DNA of 64,000 nucleotides from Capronia americana (Eukaryota > Ascomycota > Eurotiomycetes > Chaetothyriales > Herpotrichiellaceae), in contig JADWQD010000003.1 of NCBI GenBank assembly GCA_016110215.1, positions 1,178,001-1,242,000 on the forward strand, given 5' to 3'. The position numbers and the translations under genes are program-made. Under the pieces are notes generated by a model. That model was not told the DNA's origin and did no database searches. It worked only from the letters and a program-made list of their open reading frames with translations. Shown one piece after another: positions 54,501-64,000 of this stretch. Position 1 is the first letter of the stretch. Each line of letters starts with the position of its first letter.

Positions 54501-56682
54501 ATTCTCGTTAGGAATCTTGCCTTGGCAGGCTTTCAAGTCACCCTCGACAAGCTCAGCAAGCACTTCTCCGTCATCGTCGAGGATCTTGCCCTTTTTGTTG
54601 ATCTTGCGGCCCTCGACGATTGTGAGGTTGGGCTTCAACTGCTCTGCAACTTCGTCGACTTTGTCAAGCGCCTGCTGAACGGCTTCATTTTTGGCATCCT
54701 CGGCCCCACCTTCGGCTCCGTCTTTCACAGCCTCAGCGGCTTCAGGCACGACTTCTGCACGACCGATGACATCGCCGTCCTCGTCGAGCACCTCACCCTC
54801 AGCATTGAGAGTTCGGCCAACAAGGTCAGCGGGGTCACCTTCCGTGATCTTGCCCAAAGTGTTGCCGGCTTGGTCCTTGATGGCACCATCTTCCTGAACC
54901 TCAAGACCTTCAAGGGCGTCTAGGCCAGGCAGTTCCCCGGCGGCCTCTTCGGCGGCTTGCTTGACTGGCTGAGGAACTACCTCGGCGCGCCCCACGGCAT
55001 CGCCATCCTCATCGAGGATTTCACCTTCAGCATTTAACGTCATGCCAACCAAATCTGCTGGGTCACCTTCCGTGAGTTTGCCGAGAACGTTTCCTTCCTT
55101 GTCGAGAATGTCGCCGTTTTCTTGCACCTCCAGGCCATCGAGGACGTTGATGTCAGGAAGATAGGTTTCGACAGCATCTTCTGCTTGGTCTTGGACATCC
55201 TCAGCTGCGTCTTCTGCTTTGTCTTGTACATCCTCAGCAGCGTCTTCTGCTTCTTCCTTGACGCCATTCACTTGGTCTTCCGCTCCGTCTGCCGTCCTGC
55301 TTTGTTGTTAGCACTTGGAACGATTCGAGACATGATGTCTGTTCAGGATGTGGGTGGACTTACTCTTCGGCAGCATCCTTTACTCCGTTGACCGCACCTT
55401 CGGCATCTGCATCCTCGGCGGCATCGCCAGCAGCATCCTTCGCCTTGTCGGCGATGACGTTGGCACGACCCACCACATCGCCGTCTTCGTCGAGGATCTC
55501 ACCGTCGTCGCCGATCTCGTATCCTTCGAGGTCTGCCGGGTCTCCTTCCTCAAGTTTGCCAATAACTTTGCCAGATTTGTCTTTGATCTCTCCAGTTTCG
55601 GTGACCTTAAGGCCCTTCAAATCAGCGAGATCGACAGGTAGATCCTTTGTGACATCTTCTGTGGTGTCTTCTGCAGTCTCCTCGACATCACCAGCCACCT
55701 TCTCAGCTTCGTCTTTGGCACCGTTTGCAGTGTCCTTGACATCGTCGGTGTCTTTCGGTACATCTTCGGTTGTGCCCTCGGCAGTATCCTTTGCACCTTC
55801 TGCAGTGTCTTCGGCAGTGTCTTGAACGTCGCCAGCCGTGTCTTCAGCAGTTTCCTTGGTGTCATCGGCTGTATCTTCAGCTGCACCTTTCACGTCACCT
55901 TTTGCGGCTTTGCCTGCACCGTTGGTGGCGGTGTCTTTGGCGCCAGTGACTCGGCCCGCAACCTTCTTACCGGCACCGGATACACCTTTGGCAGCCTTTC
56001 CGAGACTGCCAAGAGCGCCTTTGCCGCCGTCTTCTGCTTCGTCTTCGGCTTCTTCAGCAGCGTCAGTGGTGCCTCCTTCGGTAGGGGCTTCTGTTTCTTC
56101 TTCTTCTTCTTCTTCCTCCTCGCCCTCAGTGCCCTCGTCCTTGGCGGCCTCCTTGCCCGCACGGGCAGTCTCGCCGTCGTCTTCTTCCTCGTCGCTATCA
56201 GGAACAGGCTCCGGGTTAGCCTCGGAGAGCTCACTGGCGCCGGTGTCGTCACCCGGTTGGCTGACCTTGCCGCCGGGCTCTTCGGTGTCCTTCAGACTGA
56301 TTTGGCCTTGGTCCTCTTCCTCGGTCTCCTCAGGCTTCTCTTCCGTGGGCTTGGGCGTTTCTTCCGGCTTCGGGCGAGAAGGTGTGTCAAGCTTCTTGGG
56401 CGTAGCTTTCGAGGCGCCTAGCTTGGGGGGTTTGCGACCGGGAGTTCCACCTTCACCAGTCAGCTTGGAAGTAGACGACGAAGCGGGGTTCTTGCCGGTC
56501 TTTGTGGGTGTCTCGGGAGCGTTGGTCGCTCGACCTGCTGCTGGAGACGGCATCGTGCTTTTATAGCTTCTGACCGTTTCTGGGGTCGTCTGCTTCGACG
56601 ATCGAGATTCTCGGCTTGGAGTCGGGGGAAAGGAATAATAAGCGTAAGAAGCCGATGACAGTCGATTGTTGTTGCTGGTCAT
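51547..56682 (-). CDS. DUF3659-repeat / DUF6987 protein (LEA-like), 1667 aa
   Basis: Three exons, 56682-55364, 55296-52146 and 52080-51547, with introns of 67 nt (GTAAGT...AGCAG) and 65 nt (GTATGT...ACGTAG); phases are exact. Residues 1-350 are acidic, Pro/Thr/Glu-rich and disordered, with EDTAEDV-type LEA-like repeats. Residues about 351-1443 hold 13 tandem units of about 60-70 aa in the pattern LEGLKVNKKGEVINEDG...GKKINANGEILDADGNVIGKVE (DUF3659). Ala/Glu-rich linkers separate early units. The C-terminus (about 1444-1667) is a DUF6987-like helical region. It ends in a hydrophobic, Gly/Leu-rich stretch and KKKK, so membrane or lipid contact is likely. Function is not established; annotators call such proteins LEA-domain. 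Repeats with D/N-G turns could form a beta-solenoid or bind ions (inference). Confidence 0.9.
52290..55640 (-). repeat. 13 tandem DUF3659 units, coding
   Basis: Units were counted by the recurring G-x-I/V-x-D-x-D/N-G-x-x-I/V-G-x-x-x-E-G-D core. Units 8, 10 and 12 (RYE/PYE/RWE ends) resemble each other. Units 9 and 11 share a V(D)G(E/K)GQ(V/I)W type second half. This points to duplication of a two-unit block. Antisense frames stay open because of the repeated codons. Confidence 0.85.
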
Positions 56683-59185
56683 TCAAAGGTACTGTTTCAT
56701 GGAGTGGTCGCGCTTGCTGTCAGGTTCAGCTTCGCGCAAGTTTTTCGTTTCGTTGTGGGATGATGTTATACAATATGGGTACAGATTATTGTTTGGATGG
56801 ACATGGAAGGACCAGAAAGGAAACACGCGCTGGAAGAGGGAGAAGCATCGCATCAAGTACCCCGTACACGTCCACGGGAAACCTTCGACGTCATCGCTTA
56901 ACATTATCTTGGTATGGAGAGAGCTCCTGAGAGCTATGCGTCCCTGTGCCACATTCCTGCCTCGTCGAGCTGCCATCAACCGCTCTGACGCAATGGCATT
57001 GTGTGCACCAGTCCGGGTCAGCCACAATGAGGCAGACGGCGCCAGCAGTTTTCAGAATGCGGAGCCTGGAGATGATCGAAAAGTCGTTCCATCGAATTAG
57101 ATCAAGCCTCGATGAGGAGGTGGTAGGAGATTCAGGGTTCTGAGGACAGCACGGAATGGCGATCGAGTCGTAGTGGGCAATCGTTGGAATAGCATGAGGA
57201 AAAAGAAGATTTCTTGACAGGGAGGAGCCATGCATGAAACCGCAGGTTGACCAGGGGTCCCAGACTTAATCGGCGGGGCAACAGCCAATGGATCTGCATG
57301 TCGATGCCGCCCATCTTTCAGGCGGATATGCTGACAGTCTCATCCGACGGCTGAGGCTGGCAGCTACTACACAGTATGTACTCTTAGATTGACCTTCCCT
57401 GCGGTGCGACTTCGAAAAGAAGTGACAAATGTCGCGGAATCAACCACGACCTCGTCTGAACAGCCGCTCTATCAGTGCTTGGGAGTATCGAATCAGTAGA
57501 CGGACCGTGTTACAGACGGTCTACCGAGACTTTCGGCTTGTTAGTGGCGTAACAGTTACGGCGGTGGGGATCATCCGCTGGGTGCCCTTGAGGCTTGACC
57601 CTCGAAAGCACCGCCGCAGATTGAGCCCAATAACAGGTTTTTCGAAGTCTAAGGCTGCGTTTGCGGGGTCCCTCCAGTCAAAAATGCTGTCCTGGTCGTC
57701 ATCGCGATTCTGAAATGCATCATCTCATCTCACTTGTGTTTCGGGTAGCAACGTCGAGGGAGTCAATTCATATTTCTGATGCACTCTCTCCTTCGAAAGA
57801 GCTGGCACGATCCCGGGGTGAAGATGCATGATATGGTCATATCGCCCATGTAGAGCAACTGGGTTGTAAATTAGAACTGTGCCATGTCAGATCCACGACT
57901 TGCCTTGCTGCAGCTACGATGATAGTGCTTCACTCACCACTGACAGATGAGACAACGCCACAGAGCTGTCGCCCGGAGCAGCCTAACGTGGGTGTGGCAC
58001 ATCACGACGCGCAGTCGCCTGCCGATAGGCGAGAAGTAGTGGATTCTCCAGGCCCGCCGTTAGCGATCGGCAGCACATGGTGCCCCAATCGACAATGGAG
58101 ACCCTGCCGAACTCCAGGTTGCCGCCAACTTTTCCAGCTGCCACATGCAGGCTTGACATCATCAACCAACAAAAGGAGCGGATGGGTGGCAGACTGGTCA
58201 AGGGGAACCCATGTCCGATTCTATCATGGGTGCCAATATTATGTGCCCGTTATGTGTCGAATCCCACTGAAGAAGGAGGCAGGCTGCATCAAGCGTCGAT
58301 TCCAGCGGGATCAATGCAGACAGTCTCATTCAGGATGGGGAAGGCGTGTCCTGGAGAAAGCAGGAACACCCGCGGCTGCAAGTCTACTCGGTACAGTACG
58401 ATGCGTTCTGCAAATCATTCACAGTGCGTTGAATGTGATATTTCTGTTACTATTCCGGACGTAAACATTATGCAGGTTCCAGGCCTCAGCTAGTTAGAGG
58501 CGACATTGGGACCAGCCTTGCTGCTCGAATTTTAGAAGAGAGCTAGAGTGCTGGGTACCTAGTCGTGCTAGTAAATCCATCGCGTATACAAGTACAGAGT
58601 AGATATTGCGAGCTTCCCCAATGACGTAACACGGTACGAAGGGCAGAAGGCAGACCGCAGGAGCGAGGTGGGAGGCAGAAACGCCAGGAAGACTCACCAT
58701 CTCCTTTCCCATCCATGACTTCTGTTCTCATCCAAGATGGCGATCCGCGCCGATATCATCTGCCATAATCGAAGCCATTGTTTGAGCTGTGGTCTAAATG
58801 CTGAGCTAGGTTGCGATGCTTCGCTGAGTACATCCATGAGCTCTGATCAATTTCTCAATCAACTGTCGGCTGGATTTGTAGGCGTCTCTCCAGCCGTCAA
58901 CGACCATTGACATCGGTCTCTCGTCGAAATTTGTCCCTACAACCCTGAGGTGAATCATCTAACCCTATCATGGTCATAAGCAGATCCCTGGGACATTTTC
59001 ATTTCCTATGTTTCCCAGCAAGATCTCGTAAAAGCCTTGGTTCGTATCCTGTTGTCTCATGTCCCCAAGTTCATCAAGGGTCAAGTCCTGCTGGCTGAGA
59101 GCTGGCATTATGCGACTTCCCAAACTCGAATTCACGCTTTTCAGCCACGGTTCCAGTTACGACAACCAAGGGTAGGGCAATATTC
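56683..59185. other. Gene-poor interval upstream of the DUF3659 gene
   Basis: 2.5 kb. The first few hundred bases are the presumed promoter of the DUF3659 gene. Short frames (e.g. 57919-58464, 58077-58493 plus) overlap one another and show no domain. No RNA gene recognised. Confidence 0.5.
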
Positions 59186-59957
59186 TTGAGCGGAACCACC
59201 AGCACGCCATTTCAGCGGAGAAATACGGAAGCTGCATTAGTGAGAGTACAATGTAGCTGTATTCGAAGGCAGGGGCACATGGCGGAAAACATCGGCCATT
59301 TGAGCATGATTTGCCTGATGACTGTGGCAGGCTTTACGCGTTGTCGGATCGACACTGACGTTGACATGGCCGTCAGCCCCAACATTGGAAGTTTGATGGA
59401 GGAGATGCACAGGGATGTTGTGCGCTTTTTTGTCCAGGACAAACGACGGCTCTCAATCCTCGGATGTGCTGGAATTGGACACCCAAACCCACCGTGGGAG
59501 AAACTGCGACATCTAGCCATCGTGGATGAAGCATATTATGGGCCAAGCGAGCCTGCTCATGCGACCTTCATACCACGGCTTCAAGCATACCTCAGGACCT
59601 TGATGGGCGATGAGTCCGGTCATGGGTTTTAGCGAGCCGAAGTTTGCAACCATGCTGCAGCTCAACCCTTCTGCGGCCATGCTACAGGATTCCTGTCCCT
59701 TCTCGGTTCAGACACGATCAATCATAGAGCCCGAACAGAAACAGGAACCCATCCGAGTCTGTCTTGACTTGACGGGGTTCAATGACTCCGTACATCATTT
59801 GCAAATCGGAGAAGGGGAGATGCCGTTGCCCAGTCAATTGTTGGAAGAAGCTTTACTCGAGCCATTTCTTGGAGCTGTGAATCTGCAGTCTCTACTCCCG
59901 CGTGCCGTCCATGGATGTCTAGGGGATCCAATTGTCACCATCTGCCGCGGCCGTTGA
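59186..59957 (+). pseudogene. Probable HET-gene fragment
   Basis: A 148-aa frame (59186-59632) contains MHRDVVRFFVQDKRRLSILGCAGIGHPNPP. It resembles the segment that follows the HET domain in many HET proteins (DVVRFF...LSILSxAGxG). About 80-95 nt earlier another frame reads GRLYALSD, like the RDRLYALL block that normally precedes it, implying a frameshift. An overlapping frame (59610-59957) may continue the C-terminal part. The HET domain proper was not found upstream. I read this as a decayed or truncated relative; a short expressed ORF is the alternative. Confidence 0.45.
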
Positions 59958-61146
59958 AACTGTCTGCGGGATCAGGAATTTCTTCCTCGCGAATGATTGT
60001 TCCATGGGCGTTGCCATCGTAGCAACTCAAGAATCTGAGCTGTGATACATGGTATGGTCGCAAGCTGCCTCTCGTGGTCCGTTCTTCCAGCAGACAATGC
60101 GTACGTCCTGATCCTGTTATGTCGATGGTATCCTAGACGAAAGGGAAAGTTATGGAGAAGGTACGAATTGGTGATTTTTCCACTCAGACACTTGTATTCG
60201 GTGATCCAGTAGACAAGGCATACTGGAACACTATTGACCAGATGATATAGTCAAATGATTTCAACTTACAGCCAGGAAAGTTCAAGTCATCAAGACCTTC
60301 AGGGCTTCGCTGGCCGCAATCTGGAGGAGCTGATTGGCGGGAGAGATTCTAAAGAGCCAGCAATTGTGGCTCTATGGTGCTCTTACTTTGTTTCCGCGGC
60401 TCAAATAAGGGCTGCCAAATCTCCAGATCGTCCATACCTAGGTAATTACTCCTGCAATGAAGACGAAATGAGAGAAGGACAGAAAATAGAAAATAAGGGA
60501 GGAGTGAAGATTTTATCTCAGGTCAGATTCATTGTGTACTCCCCACTGCGAGTGAGCCAACTGTACCTGCAGGGGAGGGGCAGCGAGGGAACTGTATTGG
60601 TAGAAGTATATGCACGGTACGGAGTACATGCACGGTACGGAGTACACAGTCCTCGTATGTATGTAGTGTAGTATACACTATTCAATACAGTAGATGCCAG
60701 TGGCCGCTCGTGTTCCGCCTGAAAAAGACGACGATCCCACCACGCAATCAATCAATCTCGCCCTCTTCCAGCCAGACACCAAAACTCATATCGTAAAATC
60801 CTTTAGATATACGTGTGCACACCTACCTACTGATATGTCCGTACAGCGTGACAGCTACGTACGCAAAACGTAATGCTCCATCTAAACCGATGGTCCTCCT
60901 TCGGCCGACGCACATTTCCGCCCGCCGCGCAGAAAGATTTTCTTCTCCCCACCGCCGCGGTCAGCGCGCAAATTATTATCCTACTGAATCTACTGACAAG
61001 GTACAGACTACAGACCTCCACCAACTCTACGTCCTCAATACCAGCACATTAACTCTGTTCGAGAGTGATTAAATTAAAATTAATAGACATCGTACTATCC
61101 TGTACGCCCGCGCCCCATCCCGCTACCACGACGAACAACGACAATC
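59958..61146. other. Intergenic with short tandem repeat; HRI1 promoter side
   Basis: 1.2 kb. It includes an 18-bp direct repeat (60611-60646). The ORF at 60255-60671 runs through this repeat and is not called. Confidence 0.5.
60611..60646. repeat. Two perfect tandem copies of an 18-bp unit
   Basis: The unit TGCACGGTACGGAGTACA occurs at 60611-60628 and 60629-60646. Its core ACGGAGTAC recurs elsewhere in intergenic DNA of this window (e.g. 6617-6625). Confidence 0.85.
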
Positions 61147-62119
61147 ATGTCCAGCCGGCTCTCCACGCGACTGAGCATTCGCTGGGTTCCAGGCGAACCG
61201 TCCGAACCGACTGACACGCTGGTCATGAGCGTTGGAGGATGGTACGTCGACCTACGCATCACCAAGGCCGACGGGTCGATCGAGTGGGGCATGGCGGGAG
61301 AGAGGATCATATTGTCACGAGAGCCATGTAAGTGTTTTCGCGCGAGTGTGTGTGTGTGTGTGTTCGAATATCTGTGGACGACATCGCGAGGGGAAAGAGG
61401 AAGAAGGAGGGAAAGCTCGAACACGCACACACGCCACGCCACGCCACGCCACGCCATACCATGTCCTGCCCTGCCATTGCCAATCCCAGTCCCAACTCAC
61501 CCAGCTAACACTTCCTTTGAAATGACCAGTGACCTGCAAATGGACCCATTGGATCGATTCACGAGGCTACACAGACCCCGACGTGGGGAGTTTCCACCCC
61601 GTCGACCCGTCCTCGTCCGCGACCCCCGGCACGGACCCGGCCACCGACACGGTCGAGACAGGGAGCATGCTCAACCCAGAAACGAACGTCGACACGCCGT
61701 ACGAGGAGGTGTGGCGCGCCCTGAGCGCCTCGTCGACCGATCGGTTCCCGTGGGCGTGGATCGTGCGCAGCGAGGATACGAGTAAACGCACATTCCTCGC
61801 GCAGGTGGGAGGGGACTTCCTCGCGCTGAAGGGCGGCAAGGACGGGCCCGTCGGCGAGGTTGGGTTCTGCGCACGCAGAGAGACGTGGGACAGCGCGCAA
61901 GGGCGCTGGACAGTCAAGCTTGAGGCTGGGGAGCGGGACAATCTGCCCTCTCTTCCTGGTATGGTTGCTTGGGAGGCAAAAGGGGGAGCAGACGGAGATA
62001 AAAGCAAAGACAAAGACACAAGCAAGATACCGGCGTGGGTGCAGAGTGCCAAGGAGGGGGATGTGGTGGACTTGTTTGGAGACAAGTATGTTGTGTGTGC
62101 GCTTGAACAGTTGTCTTGA
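61147..62119 (+). CDS. HRI1: HRI1-family protein
   Basis: Exons 61147-61327 and 61530-62119 flank a 202-nt intron (GTAAGT...GACCAG) and give 256 aa. The spliced protein reads SIRWVPGEPSEPTDTLVMSVGGWYVDLRI and IEWGMAGER. Across the junction it reads SREPLTCKWTHWIDSRG, then DTVETGSMLNPETNVDTPYEEVWRAL and the C-terminal AKEGDVVDLFGDKYVV. These match the two-part Hri1 fold: an N-terminal half with WxFAG, then the xGxxxPxT...YEExW block. Yeast Hri1 is a cytosolic/nuclear protein of unclear function that interacts with Sec72 and Hrr25. The intron is longer than others here and contains (GT)n and (ACGCC)n runs. Confidence 0.87.
61344..61361. repeat. (GT)n microsatellite inside the HRI1 intron
   Basis: A GTGTGTGTGTGTGTGT-type run lies about 16 nt after the donor. 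A second repeat, (CACGC)n, lies at about 61432-61453 in the same intron. Confidence 0.8.
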
Positions 62120-62690
62120 GGGTGAAGAACACTAGTGATAGCATATATCACGCACGTACGGATACTGTAGATAGACCGAGTCGAGGACACCAGACCTCTT
62201 TTCTCTCGCGGATATAGATCGAAGACGAAACTGCCGGCACGCAGCATAGGATAATCGAATCCCGAAAGCTCGAACTCGCACAGCCCTCCACCACCCAGGC
62301 ACTGCACTCACAGTAACAAGCCGTGTACGATACTGTGTCTACAATGCCGAAGTGTGGGCGCATCTACAGATCTCCCCTGCACGCCGTGCATGCCCTGATC
62401 CTGGTGGTGGGAGAGGATCTCAGGGATCTCTCTACTGTCCATCCTCTGCCCGCATTTCGGGCATCTTGATTGGCGGAAGGCCAGCAGGAGCTGCAGCCCA
62501 TACATCAAGCACAATGCCACACAGAAATACTTCAGGGTTTATTCCGTGTTTATTAAATCGGAGCGAGTCCTACAGTACCTACTGCTACCTGCAGTTAAGT
62601 GCACTGTTTGTCCTGATCCTGTCGTCGTCACATTATCATCCTTCATCCTCCGGTCAATGCACAATTTTCGGCGAAACAATCAATCAGTAA
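62120..62690. other. Convergent intergenic region, nothing recognised
   Basis: 571 bp between the stops of HRI1 and the carboxypeptidase. Only short frames without domains. Confidence 0.5.
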
Positions 62691-64000
62691 TTAATATGTC
62701 CGTCTTGCAAATCGGCCCTTCGGAATGATGGGCTGTTTCGCAGGCGCAGACGAGCCCGTCGCGCTTGCTGCCGAGCTCGAACTGCTGGTCGGGAGCGGCA
62801 CAAATGACTCGGTGTGGGTGGCGGTCGGGGCGCCCGAAGTACCGCCTTGACTTCCATTTACGGGCATGGTTCCTGTTGCGATATCTAAACCATTGATGGC
62901 GCGGCTGAAGAAGCCTAGTGCGGCAATGGGTTGGTAGAAGGGGACCTCGTGGCCGGACTCGTAGATACGGGTGAATGAGAAGTTGCCGTACTCGCGAGTT
63001 TCACCGTACTCCACGCCGTCGACCACAAAGGGCACGTAGCCGGCCTTTTTGAATTGTACCGAGTGCTCGTATTGGGTGGCGAGCGAGACGGCCTGTCCGC
63101 CGAACCAGTTGCAGATGTAGTCTGCGTCTCCGTACACCAAGGTGACGCGAACTGAAGAGTTGAGGATCTGTTCAATGTCGGAGAGGAAGTTGAGGTACAC
63201 AAAGTCGCCTGTCTGCTGGAAGGCGAAGTAGACCTCGTCGTTGGCCGTCTCGGTGTAGTTGGTATCCACGCCGAGGGCTTGTTGCGTCGAGGGTAGATTG
63301 AGGAAGTCCACAAAGTAATCCGCTGGGGTGGGGTCGACGTAGGGGTGGCGGATATCGTACACGCCGCGCTCGCCATAGAAATAGTAGGGAGATTCCACAT
63401 TGTCGCGGCACATGTCCTCGGCTTCGGTGCAGACGGCCTGTCCATTAAGTGTCGTGATGTCGGCGGCCGCGCAGAGTGAGATTTGGTCCAAGCAGCCGTT
63501 GTACATGTTGCAAGCAAAGTTCATGTAGTCGAAGACGGTATCGTTGACAGCTTTGATGCCGTAAGTGTTGTTGTTGGCGAAAAGAGGATAGTAGGGAGCT
63601 TGTATATATTCGTCGACGATGCCATTAATTATGCCCAGGTTGGCGAACTCAAAGGCCTTGCCTGACTGAGTGCCGTTGAGAATTGCTTGGTTCTGCTGGT
63701 AGAAGTAGTTGAAGAAGGCTGGACCATAGTGACCTAGGACAACCGTCAGTGACTGTATACCGATGATCGCCCAAGAGAGCGCTCACCTCCGTAAGACTCA
63801 GTCCAGAGGTTGAATTGTGTCGATTGGACCTTGGAATCGAGTTGTGGGAGCGCCGCGTAGAAGCCTTGTAGGACCTCCCAGGCAGCGATGGCGGCAAGAT
63901 CAGTCGTGTCTAAAGGCTCCATTAGTAGCTGTAGTGTTGCTGTAGCAGTCAAAAGCCGGCTCACCGATCGCGGTCGCGTTAATGATGGGGTATCTTCCTG
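62691..64000 (-). CDS. Serine carboxypeptidase, family S10 (5' end outside window)
   Basis: Three exons are visible on the minus strand: 64000-63965 (partial), 63909-63787 and 63733-62691. Introns are 55 nt (GTGAGC...TTTAG) and 53 nt (GTGAGC...CCTAG). The spliced protein reads YPIINATAIDTTDLAAIAAW and then the nucleophile block WTESYGGHYGPAFF. Catalytic Asp is in LVYGDADYICNW and His in IYESGHEVPFYQP, so the triad is complete. Several N-x-S/T sites fit a secreted or vacuolar glycoprotein. The Ser-rich tail ends AKQPIIPKGRFARRTY without a GPI signal. It removes C-terminal residues from peptides at acid pH. The signal peptide and first part lie beyond the window. Confidence 0.93.

Noticed and set aside
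55388..56566. Long plus-strand frames (e.g. 242 aa at 55838-56566 and others up to about 205 aa at 52128-54923)
   Set aside because: They are antisense shadows of the repetitive DUF3659 gene. The Ser/Ala/Phe-rich composition follows from complementing Glu/Asp/Lys codons.
57919..58493. Two overlapping plus-strand ORFs of 181 and 138 aa
   Set aside because: They occupy the same DNA in different frames and neither resembles a protein family.

Overview
The window is nuclear DNA of a filamentous ascomycete (Pezizomycotina). Genes have zero to two short GT-AG introns, mostly 52 to 99 nt. The family content is typical of this group: a Zn2Cys6 regulator, HET-domain genes, DUF3659/DUF6987, an NmrA-like reductase, an S10 carboxypeptidase and NUR1/Mug154. 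Protein style would fit a Eurotiomycete (Chaetothyriales-like) or a Dothideomycete, but I cannot settle the order from sequence alone. Spliced genes were rebuilt by eye: a junction was accepted when phase and family alignment both fitted.

Layout. 0-5.4 kb: NUR1 and a 1196-aa disordered protein with a hydrophobic C-terminus. 5.4-8 kb: microsatellite-rich gap. 8-16.1 kb: an unrecognised two-exon gene (-), an intact HET gene (-), class 2 dihydroorotate dehydrogenase (+) and a GNAT acetyltransferase (-). 16.5-21.8 kb: NOG1 GTPase, a zinc-less medium-chain reductase and an unrecognised 279-aa protein. 22.7-30.7 kb: five successive small plus-strand genes of unknown function (193-275 aa). Their helical cores share a weak motif, and they look like a diverged tandem family. 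32.7-41.5 kb: a Zn2Cys6 regulator, divergent GOT1 and Lunapark genes, an AFG2/Drg1-type AAA ATPase and an NmrA-like reductase. 42.4-43.8 kb: a membrane-anchored fasciclin protein. 45-46.9 kb: a clearly broken HET gene. 48.2-50.9 kb: nitronate monooxygenase and a divergent GNAT-like gene. 51.5-56.7 kb: a 1667-aa protein with 13 DUF3659 repeats. 56.7-61.1 kb: gene-poor, with a probable second HET fragment. 61.1-64 kb: HRI1 and a serine carypeptidase of family S10 (carboxypeptidase) cut by the window edge.

The genes do not form one pathway. Housekeeping functions (ribosome biogenesis: NOG1 and AFG2; secretory pathway: GOT1 and Lunapark; pyrimidine synthesis: DHODH; nuclear periphery: NUR1) alternate with fast-evolving accessory loci (HET genes and remnants, the small-gene array, a FAS1 surface protein). 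The best candidates for something undescribed are the 22.7-30.7 kb array, the degenerate first ATPase domain of the AFG2 homologue, and the 1196-aa protein with a cysteine module.
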